Assembly: GCA_003168235.1 (NCBI GenBank)
Contig: PMSZ01000282.1
Coordinates: forward strand, 1,248 to 7,609
Length of the DNA: 6,362 bases
Direction: 5' to 3'
Source of the DNA: Acidobacteriaceae bacterium
Lineage (GTDB): Bacteria > Acidobacteriota > Terriglobia > Terriglobales > Acidobacteriaceae
Shown piece after piece: positions 1-4,616 of the stretch. The first letter of the stretch is position 1. Every line of letters starts with the position of its first letter. The translations under genes were made by a program, and so were the position numbers. The notes below the pieces were generated by a model that was not told where the DNA came from, did not search any database, and was given only the letters and a program-made list of their open reading frames with translations.

Positions 1-1194
1 GGCGAAGTCTGGCGCACCGGCGGCACCAAATCCCAAACCGGCGACCAGCTTGACGATTACCTCGAGCAGCGCGCCGCTAAGGTTGAAACCGGCGGAGGCT
101 TTGACTCGACGACCATCGGCTGGTCATGTCTGAAAGAAGATTTCGATGACGTCTTCCGCGTGTTTTTGGACGTGCTAAGAAATCCTGAGTTCCGCGCCGA
201 GAAAATTGGCATAGCACAAAAAGGAATGTACGACGGCATCGCCCGCCGCAATGACGATGCTTCGCAAATCGCGTCGCGCGAAGCCGCAAAGCTGGTCTAT
301 GGCGCAAACAATCCTCTGGCGCGCGACGCCGAGTACGCGACCGTCGCGGCCGTCACTCGCCAGGATCTCGTCGAATGGCATGGCAAGAACGTTCACCCTA
401 ACAACATCATCCTCGGCATCGTCGGCGATTTCGATTCCGCAAAAATGGAAGCTCGTCTGCGCGAGGCCTTCGCATCGTGGCCGCGTGGCGAGGCGGCGGT
501 GAATCCGGCAATCAATCCGGAGCCCGTGAAACCCGGCTACTATCAGGTCGAAAAAAACGACGTGAATCAAAGCCAGATCCAGATGCTCGCGCCCGGCATC
601 ACCCGCAAGAATCCCGATTACTTCGCCCTCTCGGTCTTCAACGAAGCCTTCGGCGGAGGATTCTCTTCGCGCCTGTTCAACGACATTCGCACCACCAAGG
701 GACTGGCCTACGGAGTCGGCGGCGGAGTCGGGGCCGGTTGGGACCATCCGGGCATGTTGCGGCTGATGGTGAGCACCAAGAGTAAGACGACGATCGAATC
801 CATTCAGGCGCTCGATGAAGAAATCGCCGATCTCCCCAAGCGTCCCATCAACGATGACGAAATCAAGCGCGCCAAAGATGCGATCCTTAATTCCTTCGTC
901 TTCCGTTTCGATTCCCCCGACAAAATCCTGCAGGAAAAAATGGCCTACGAGTTTTACAGCTATCCGCTGGATTTTCTCGAAACTTTCCAGCAGAAAATCG
1001 AAACCGTCACCAAAGAAGACGTAGCCCGCGTAGCGGCGAAGTACCTGCACCGCGATCAGATGTCCGTGCTGGTAGTCGGCAACGTAGCCGATTTCGACAA
1101 ACCCTTATCGTCGCTCGGAGCAGTCACGAAACTCGATATCACCATCCCGGCCCCGCCTCCGGGGATTGTTCCAGAACAGGGAGATCATCCGTAG
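1..1194 (+). CDS. M16 family peptidase homologue, probable non-catalytic subunit (5' end cut off by window)
   Basis: The reading frame is open from base 1 to the TAG at 1192-1194 (397 residues seen). It matches the M16 (pitrilysin/insulinase-like, M16B) fold: an N-terminal half beginning near RTGGTKSQTGDQLD, then a C-terminal half with GGGFSSRLFNDIRTTKGLAYG at about codons 218-238. Codons R230 and Y237 form the R-x6-Y pair that binds substrate in M16 enzymes. The zinc site looks lost. Aligning codons 1-9 without gaps to HxxEH-x6-ending-GT places Val3 at the second His, and the distal Glu ligand, expected about 75 residues later, falls on Gly79 (Asp78 next to it). In two-subunit M16B proteases one chain carries HxxEH and the other only R/Y; this looks like the second type, so a catalytic partner is expected upstream. 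It would normally be exported, but the N-terminus is outside the window. The alternative is the C-terminal portion of a longer single-chain protease. Family assignment is firm; inactivity is inferred. Confidence 0.93.
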   Translation, partial: GEVWRTGGTKSQTGDQLDDYLEQRAAKVETGGGFDSTTIGWSCLKEDFDDVFRVFLDVLRNPEFRAEKIGIAQKGMYDGIARRNDDASQIASREAAKLVYGANNPLARDAEYATVAAVTRQDLVEWHGKNVHPNNIILGIVGDFDSAKMEARLREAFASWPRGEAAVNPAINPEPVKPGYYQVEKNDVNQSQIQMLAPGITRKNPDYFALSVFNEAFGGGFSSRLFNDIRTTKGLAYGVGGGVGAGWDHPGMLRLMVSTKSKTTIESIQALDEEIADLPKRPINDDEIKRAKDAILNSFVFRFDSPDKILQEKMAYEFYSYPLDFLETFQQKIETVTKEDVARVAAKYLHRDQMSVLVVGNVADFDKPLSSLGAVTKLDITIPAPPPGIVPEQGDHP

Positions 1195-1225
1195 AACGTC
1201 CTCGACACGATAAACTGGACTCTCT

Positions 1226-1909
1226 ATGAAGCGCTGGCTGATCTGGACATCCATTTCCGTTGGGAGCCTTCTAATTATTGGCTTCGTCGGATTGAGTTTC
1301 ATGGCGGGCAGCCCGAAGGATGCCCTGGCCATGGTGCGGTTCGCCTTGCCGCACATGCACGTGGGAAACTTAAAGCCGGGTGACAGTGCGCCAGATGTAC
1401 GACTGGTGGCGCTCGATGGCAAGACCCGCTTCCGTCTTCATGAGCGCACCCAACAACGGCCACTGGTGCTGATCTTCGGCAGTTTTACTTGACCGCCCTT
1501 CCGTCGCCAGTTGGGCGATGTTATACAGATCTACAACGACTACAAAGATCGCGCCGATTTTCTCACCATCTACATTCGTGAAGCGCATCCCCTCGATGAA
1601 TGGCAAATGAAGTCGAATGAAAAAGATAAAGACAACGTCTGCTACGTTCAACCCAAGACACTCGAACAGCGGATCAATATCGCCAATGATTTCACCCAGC
1701 GGTTCAAGTTCCCATTGCCCTTCGGTGTTGATGAAATGAACGATGCGGCGAACAACGCTTACGCGGCTTGGCCGGAGCGCCTATACATCATTGACGAAAC
1801 CGGCCGCATTTCCTACAAAGGCGGCAACGGTCCCTTCAAATATGACCCGAAAGAAGTGCGAGCCTGGCTGGCGCAGCGTTATGGCGACGTGACGCATGCA
1901 GGTAGTTGA
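1226..1909 (+). CDS. Iodothyronine deiodinase-like selenoprotein (in-frame TGA = selenocysteine 89)
   Basis: This is one 227-residue protein read through the TGA at 1490-1492. Residues 5-27 form a hydrophobic segment after MKR, a signal anchor predicted to place the rest in the periplasm. A thioredoxin-fold deiodinase domain follows, with the active site FGSFT-U-PPF at 84-92; vertebrate deiodinases read FGSCT-U-PPF. Downstream homology is continuous: YIREAHPLDEW at 116-126 (E119 and H121 match the deiodinase Glu-x-His), KTLEQR at 144-149, PLPFGVDEMNDAANNAYAA at 163-181, PERLYIID at 183-190, then GG-GP near 199-203 and EVRAWL at 210-215. The second catalytic His of vertebrate enzymes (IPQHRSLEDR) is Pro143 here (VQPKT). 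Thyroid hormone is not a likely substrate; a thiol/selenol redox or reductive dehalogenation role is a guess. The ATG has only a weak ribosome site, and a gap of 31 bases from the M16 gene suggests co-transcription. The alternative, a nonsense mutation at a Cys codon, is less likely because the TGA is exactly at the Sec position. Confidence 0.9.
1490..1492 (+). other. Recoded UGA codon (selenocysteine 89)
   Basis: The TGA is in frame with the ATG at 1226 and with the downstream frame ending at 1907-1909. It falls between Thr and Pro-Pro-Phe, the position of the catalytic selenocysteine in iodothyronine deiodinases. Coding similarity is strong on both sides, so it is read as Sec rather than stop. 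Confidence 0.88.
1502..1520 (+). promoter_or_regulatory. Candidate bacterial SECIS hairpin
   Basis: Bases 1502-1508 (CCGTCGCC without its first C, i.e. CGTCGCC) pair with 1514-1520 (GGCGATG), giving seven pairs including one G-U, with the five-base loop AGTTG (1509-1513). The loop has G at its second position, 18 bases after the TGA. Known bacterial SECIS elements lie inside the coding region just after UGA, with a G in the first two loop bases about 16-37 bases downstream, so this fits. SelB would bind it to deliver Sec-tRNA. A competing weaker fold pairs CGCCC 1494-1498 with GGGCG 1513-1517. The fold was worked out by hand. Confidence 0.65.
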
Positions 1910-2249
1910 CCCAATCGGACAAGAAGTAAAGATCATGGCCAAATACCCCCCGCCCAAGCAGAACTTGAGCGGAGCACCCGCCGGGCTTTGTAGTCCCGAC
2001 TCTGACGATTTCTCCTATCCAGCGTGCTGATTCGGAAGTCCCCATGGAGACGGTGGAGACAGCGGATGGCTTGTCCGATATTTGTTCTCCCCTCTTGCCG
2101 ACGCCGATGGTGGCTTCGAGGACCAGGAAGGGGTCGTATCCATCCTCCTTGATCCGGGAGACAGCCGCAGAGATCAGCGCGGAGTCGGAAAGAGATTGGT
2201 TGATGGCCTCTCCAAGTTCCTTCATCCGTTCTTTGAGTTCCTGATCCAC
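1836..2249 (-). CDS. Small protein of unknown function, conserved-looking N-terminal half
   Basis: This encodes 137 residues from a GTG at 2249, chosen because GGAGG (2255-2259) lies five bases upstream and a TATAAT lies about 35 bases upstream. Residues 1-55 look like real coding sequence: a charged amphipathic start (MDQELKERMKELGEAINQSL), then SRIKEDGYDPFLVLEATIGV, the pattern of a small helical cytoplasmic protein. No enzymatic motif, signal peptide or membrane segment is visible. The C-terminal third (HDLYFLSDWV onward) looks less natural and runs antisense to the last 74 bases of the deiodinase-like gene. A one-base shift near 2010 would end the protein at 1933, clear of that gene, so the annotated C-terminus may reflect a frameshift or a late stop. 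The gene is convergent with the selenoprotein gene. I cannot name a family; the N-terminus is credible, the C-terminus uncertain. Confidence 0.62.
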   Translation of the reverse strand: MDQELKERMKELGEAINQSLSDSALISAAVSRIKEDGYDPFLVLEATIGVGKRGEQISDKPSAVSTVSMGTSESARWIGEIVRVGTTKPGGCSAQVLLGRGVFGHDLYFLSDWVNYLHASRRHNAAPARLALLSGHI

Positions 2250-2254
2250 GTGGT

Positions 2255-2259
2255 CCTCC
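2255..2259 (-). promoter_or_regulatory. Ribosome binding site that decides the GTG start
   Basis: On the minus strand GGAGG lies five bases before the GTG at 2249-2247. No ATG nearby has comparable spacing, so GTG is taken as the start. Confidence 0.7.
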
Positions 2260-2282
2260 GATTAGAGAGCGGCTTTTGCGTT

Positions 2283-2288
2283 ATTATA
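2283..2288 (-). promoter_or_regulatory. -10 box for the 1836-2249 gene
   Basis: A perfect TATAAT on the minus strand lies 33 bases upstream of the GTG start, which would give a leader of roughly 25-28 bases. No convincing -35 is seen at 16-18 bases spacing. The same AT-rich patch also reads TATAAT on the plus strand (2285-2290), but no plus-strand gene follows it. Confidence 0.45.
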
Positions 2289-2432
2289 ATTCCCGAGGCT
2301 GGGATAAGCTCTGAAACGTTTCGTGGCTCTAGCCTTCCGCTCCCGCACATTCTGCGCACACGCCCCAGATTTAGAAATCGCACACACACATGAGCCCACA
2401 GATAGCGGCGCTCTGAGACCATCCCTTTCCTC

Positions 2433-2450
2433 CCCCTATCCTCAGTTGAC
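2433..2450 (+). repeat. Direct repeat, left copy
   Basis: CCCCTATCCTCAGTTGAC matches 3374-3391 in the same orientation at 17 of 18 positions. It lies 13 bases outside the left inverted repeat at 2464-2480. Confidence 0.75.
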
Positions 2451-2463
2451 GGGGTAGTATTCT

Positions 2464-2480
2464 TCGGGAAAGATTCGGCT
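2464..2480 (+). repeat. Inverted repeat, left arm
   Basis: TCGGGAAAGATTCGGCT is the reverse complement of 3347-3363 at 16 of 17 positions. The two arms delimit a segment of exactly 900 bases that contains the DnaA-like gene. Confidence 0.75.
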
Positions 2481-2632
2481 ACACCCCCACCACGGATTTG
2501 AAGTTGGGCCGGAGCTCGCGCGCTAGCGGGACAGGAGGGGCGAGGTGGTCGATTGGATCGCTGACGAAACTAGGTGGTTTGGGCGGAAAATCTTTTACCC
2601 GGGCGGAGGCGCGGTCTTTGGTCTTGGCGAGC

Positions 2633-3163
2633 TCATGCTTGTTTTCGTTTTCTAGCACGGCGTTCCACCCAGCGCTCATATGCGTCCCGGCGTGTCAGGA
2701 GATTGCGTTCGCACTCGCGCATGTTCACTTCCAAAATGTTCACTCCCGATTCGCGTCTAACATGGCTGGTTTTTCCGCCACTCCATGCCTTCAGCATGCC
2801 AAGAACGAAGGAACAATCTGTCCCAATCGCATGCAAGCGTCTCTTTTGTTCTTCATTGGTGCCGCGTTGTCCAGCAGGCATTGTCTGAAAAGGATCGACG
2901 GTGACGTTGCTCGCCAGCAGGAAATCCTTCAGCACTTGTCGTGTGTAGGTATAGGTAATCTCTCTGCCGGTCAGCGAGGAATGGGCCACGAGACGGGCTA
3001 GCGCACCTGTCAAGGCGCTTGTTGTCCGGACATTCTGCGCAATGTAGAGCGCCACATCTTTTGGGAGGGTTACTTTTTTCTGCTCCGCTCTCTTCCGCAG
3101 AATTGCGAGTTTTGTTTCGAGATTGAGGGTCTGGATCAGGATGGGGACACTCGCCTGCCTCAC
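2633..3163 (-). CDS. Short DnaA-like protein (AAA+ lid region only)
   Basis: This encodes 176 residues from GTG 3163, chosen because AAGGAGG (3168-3174) lies four bases upstream. Residues 11-95 align with the three-helix lid of DnaA domain III: LNLETKLAILRKRAEQK (13-29), LPKDVALYIAQNVR (33-46), LTGALARLVAHSSLTGREIT (51-70), then VTVDPFQ (87-93), matching E. coli VTIDNIQ before domain IV. Walker A, Walker B and the helix-turn-helix domain IV are absent. The sensor II arginine of VRELEGAL is not kept; Ser49/Ala50 occupy that region. Residues 94-176 are not DnaA-like and end in a strongly basic stretch (RRARKRKQA), which could bind nucleic acid. It cannot act as a normal initiator; it may be a domesticated paralogue, a DnaA-interacting modulator or a decaying duplicate. 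The intact start and strong ribosome site argue for expression. It is the sole gene inside the repeat-bounded segment. Confidence 0.75.
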   Translation of the reverse strand: MRQASVPILIQTLNLETKLAILRKRAEQKKVTLPKDVALYIAQNVRTTSALTGALARLVAHSSLTGREITYTYTRQVLKDFLLASNVTVDPFQTMPAGQRGTNEEQKRRLHAIGTDCSFVLGMLKAWSGGKTSHVRRESGVNILEVNMRECERNLLTRRDAYERWVERRARKRKQA

Positions 3164-3167
3164 GTGG

Positions 3168-3174
3168 CCTCCTT
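3168..3174 (-). promoter_or_regulatory. Strong ribosome binding site for the DnaA-like gene
   Basis: AAGGAGG on the minus strand lies four bases before the GTG at 3163. It fixes the start at GTG and argues that the short DnaA-like protein is a deliberate gene, not the tail of a longer broken dnaA. A TACAAT (3189-3194, minus strand) just upstream could be its -10 box, but no -35 is recognisable. Confidence 0.65.
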
Positions 3175-3311
3175 CTTGCTTGCTGAAGATTGTACCGCGG
3201 GTTTATGGAAGGGTGGGTGATACGACGTGCCTTACTCCTTTACGGTACTGACGAAAAGTCACGCCTCTCACCATTGACCGGGCCCGAATCCTTGCGTTGC
3301 GAAAGATCCGG

Positions 3312-3345
3312 GCTCCTTGGAGCAGTGAGGACCAAATGGCGGTCC
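3312..3345. repeat. Two small adjacent hairpins in the intergenic region
   Basis: GCTCC (3312-3316) pairs with GGAGC (3319-3323), and GGACC (3329-3333) pairs with GGTCC (3341-3345) across a seven-base loop. They lie just inside the right arm of the inverted repeat. There is no T-tract, so they are not an obvious terminator. They may be part of the structured end of the repeat. Confidence 0.4.
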
Positions 3346-3346
3346 C

Positions 3347-3363
3347 AGCCGAATTTTTCCCGA
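3347..3363 (-). repeat. Inverted repeat, right arm
   Basis: AGCCGAATTTTTCCCGA is the reverse complement of 2464-2480 with one mismatch. A degenerate third copy in the left-arm orientation is seen at 3298-3314 (GAAAGATCCGGGCT core). Confidence 0.75.
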
Positions 3364-3373
3364 TAGCTCCTAT

Positions 3374-3391
3374 CCCCTATCTTCAGTTGAC
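3374..3391 (+). repeat. Direct repeat, right copy
   Basis: CCCCTATCTTCAGTTGAC differs from 2433-2450 at one position. Its last bases form most of the -35 box of the promoter for the radical SAM gene. Confidence 0.75.
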
Positions 3392-3415
3392 AAGTCCCGA
3401 TTCCAACGCTAGACT
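3387..3415 (+). promoter_or_regulatory. Sigma70-type promoter for the radical SAM gene
   Basis: A perfect TTGACA (3387-3392), a 17-base spacer and TAGACT (3410-3415, four of six consensus bases including T1, A2 and T6). Transcription would start near 3422, leaving a leader of about 26 bases before the ATG at 3448. The leader has no clear Shine-Dalgarno sequence. Confidence 0.65.
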
Positions 3416-3447
3416 AGGCGAACAAATAGCGAAATCTAAGCGCATCT

Positions 3448-4482
3448 ATGACCTCCCTCCCGCTCCTCCCCGATGCCGAGTTCCATCTCGACTCCCAGCC
3501 CAATGCCCGTCCCAGGCTCATCGGCATCGCCCGCCTCGCTGCGGCCGGCGAGTCGTTGCGCGACGGACACAATGTCGAATACTTCACCCTCGGAACGCGG
3601 TCTCTTCTCAGCCGCGTGGTCAGCAATCGCAATCTTCCCTTCACCTGGGCCATCAATCCTTATCGCGGATGTGAATTCGCCTGCAAGTATTGCTACGCGC
3701 GCTACACCCACGAATTCATGGAACTCCGCGATGGCGTCGATTTCGAGCGCAAAATTTTCGTCAAGCAACACGCCGCCGCGCTTCTTCGCTCGGAATTGAA
3801 GAAAGTCAAACCCGGTGAACAGATCTCCATCGGCACCGCGACCGATCCCTATCAGCCCGCCGAGCGCCGCTTCGAGATTACGCGTGCGATTCTCGAAGAA
3901 CTCGCATTGCACTCCGGCCTCGAAATCGGAATCGTCACCAAATCGAATCTGGTCCTGCGCGACGCCCCGATTTTGCGCTCCATTGCCGAGCGCAACAGCA
4001 TCTTCGTAAATCTCACCGTCACCACTGTCGATATCGAACTGGCGCGCAAACTCGAGCCGCGGGCACCGCGTCCTGATCTGCGCCTGGACGCGGTCCGCCA
4101 ATTGAATCTCGCCGGCGTGAACGCAGGCGTAGGCTGCGCTCCCGTCCTCCCCGAGATCACCGACCATCCGCGCGACCTCGAAGCCCTGGTGAAAGCCGCT
4201 AGCGAAGCGGGTGCAAAATATGTCTTTGCCAATCCGCTTTTCCTCAAGCCCTGCTCGGCAGCCGTGTTCCTGCCTTTCGTTGAAGAGCACTTTCCAGCGC
4301 TCGTCGATCTTTATCGCGCCCGCTACGCCGATCGCGCGTTCCTGCCGAAGGGATATGGTCAGCGCTTATCGCAGCTAATGGCACGGTTGCGGCAAAAATA
4401 TGGGATTGGCGGTGTTTATGACCGGCGAAGCCAGCGGGCCCACGCCGGCGCGAACCCGGAGCAGCAATTGGGATTGTTTTAA
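3448..4482 (+). CDS. SplB/SPL-family radical SAM protein
   Basis: A 344-residue cytoplasmic protein of the spore photoproduct lyase-like radical SAM group (COG1533). The [4Fe-4S]/SAM motif is INPYRGCEFACKYCYAR, with C75, C79 and C82 in CxxxCxxC spacing. TIM-barrel landmarks follow: ISIGTATDPYQPAE near 131-144, an IVTKS strand near 169, FVNLTVTTVD near 192, and GVNAGVGCAPVLPEITD near 224-240. The C-terminal part has the family's YGQRLSQLMARLRQKYG helix near 312-328. Members of this broad group other than true spore photoproduct lyase have no proven substrate, and nothing here implies sporulation, so DNA-photoproduct repair is not claimed. It seems to be transcribed alone: its own promoter is at 3387-3415 and the next gene has its own -10 box. 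The ATG at 3448 is the first start after that promoter; it leaves about 70 residues before the cluster, normal for the family. Confidence 0.92.
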   Translation: MTSLPLLPDAEFHLDSQPNARPRLIGIARLAAAGESLRDGHNVEYFTLGTRSLLSRVVSNRNLPFTWAINPYRGCEFACKYCYARYTHEFMELRDGVDFERKIFVKQHAAALLRSELKKVKPGEQISIGTATDPYQPAERRFEITRAILEELALHSGLEIGIVTKSNLVLRDAPILRSIAERNSIFVNLTVTTVDIELARKLEPRAPRPDLRLDAVRQLNLAGVNAGVGCAPVLPEITDHPRDLEALVKAASEAGAKYVFANPLFLKPCSAAVFLPFVEEHFPALVDLYRARYADRAFLPKGYGQRLSQLMARLRQKYGIGGVYDRRSQRAHAGANPEQQLGLF

Positions 4483-4503
4483 GAATTTGTTTTGGTCTCG
4501 GCT

Positions 4504-4548
4504 GCACTCCGACAGAGTCGCCTGGCTGCGGCCGGTTCGCGGGAGTGC
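4504..4548 (+). repeat. Inverted repeat downstream of the radical SAM gene
   Basis: GCACTCC (4504-4510) pairs with GGAGTGC (4542-4548) around a 31-base GC-rich loop. It starts 21 bases after the stop of the radical SAM gene and could slow or end its transcript, but the T-tract of an intrinsic terminator is missing. Confidence 0.35.
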
Positions 4549-4598
4549 GCGCCTGCGCACATGAGCCCCAGGCTGCCGAGGCTTGCGCCGAACTACCC

Positions 4599-4604
4599 TA
4601 TAAT
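4599..4604 (+). promoter_or_regulatory. -10 box directly before the PP2C phosphatase gene
   Basis: A perfect TATAAT ends 12 bases before the ATG at 4617. Transcription from it would begin around 4610-4612, giving a leader of only about five bases. No good -35 is seen at 16-18 bases spacing. It also argues against any start upstream of 4617. Confidence 0.55.
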
Positions 4605-4616
4605 AGTGCTTCCATC

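Larger units (their letters stand above)
2250..2632. other. Gene-free stretch with repeats
   Basis: I see no credible gene in these 383 bases. They contain the ribosome site and -10 box of the leftward gene at 1836-2249, the left copies of a direct and an inverted repeat (2433-2450 and 2464-2480), and then the 3' flank of the DnaA-like gene. A minus-strand frame (2479-2679) crosses part of it but lacks a ribosome site. Confidence 0.6.
2433..3391. mobile_element. Putative repeat-bounded cassette carrying a DnaA-lid-like gene (no transposase)
   Basis: In order, the segment has a direct repeat (2433-2450), 13 bases, an inverted-repeat arm (2464-2480), one leftward gene (2633-3163), the other inverted-repeat arm (3347-3363), 10 bases, and the second direct repeat (3374-3391). 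Nested inverted and direct repeats are the layout of an inserted element with flanking duplications, and the inside looks less GC-rich than its neighbours. However, 18 bases is long for a target duplication, each repeat pair has one mismatch, and no transposase or recombinase is encoded. If mobile, it would need an enzyme supplied in trans. It could equally be an old multi-copy intergenic repeat family. Confidence 0.35.

Noticed and set aside
175..1050. Long minus-strand open frame antisense to the M16 gene.
   Set aside because: It mirrors the codon bias of the opposite strand, has no recognisable family, and the plus-strand protein is clearly an M16 homologue.
1226..1492. A separate 88-residue membrane protein ending at the TGA, followed by an independent gene starting at TTG 1511.
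   Set aside because: The two parts are in the same frame, share one family alignment, and the break is exactly at the deiodinase Sec position; TTG 1511 has no ribosome site.
2479..2679. Small 66-residue minus-strand frame overlapping the end of the DnaA-like gene, with a proline-rich tail.
   Set aside because: There is no ribosome site before its ATG and part of it overlaps the better-supported gene. It could be a frame-shifted extension of the DnaA-like protein, but nothing confirms this.
2498..3001. Plus-strand frame opposite the DnaA-like gene.
   Set aside because: It has no ribosome site and no family resemblance, while the minus strand shows clear DnaA similarity.
3436..4290. Long minus-strand open frame antisense to the radical SAM gene.
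   Set aside because: It is a compositional shadow of a well-supported gene with no family features.
4501..4523. Short resemblance to a vertebrate Alu-type phrase (GCACTCC...GACAGAGTC).
   Set aside because: It is too short, not extended on either side, and the flanking genes are bacterial; treated as chance.
4545..4616. Upstream GTG start extending the phosphatase by 24 residues.
   Set aside because: The TATAAT at 4599-4604 lies inside this extension, no ribosome site precedes it, and the added residues look non-coding.
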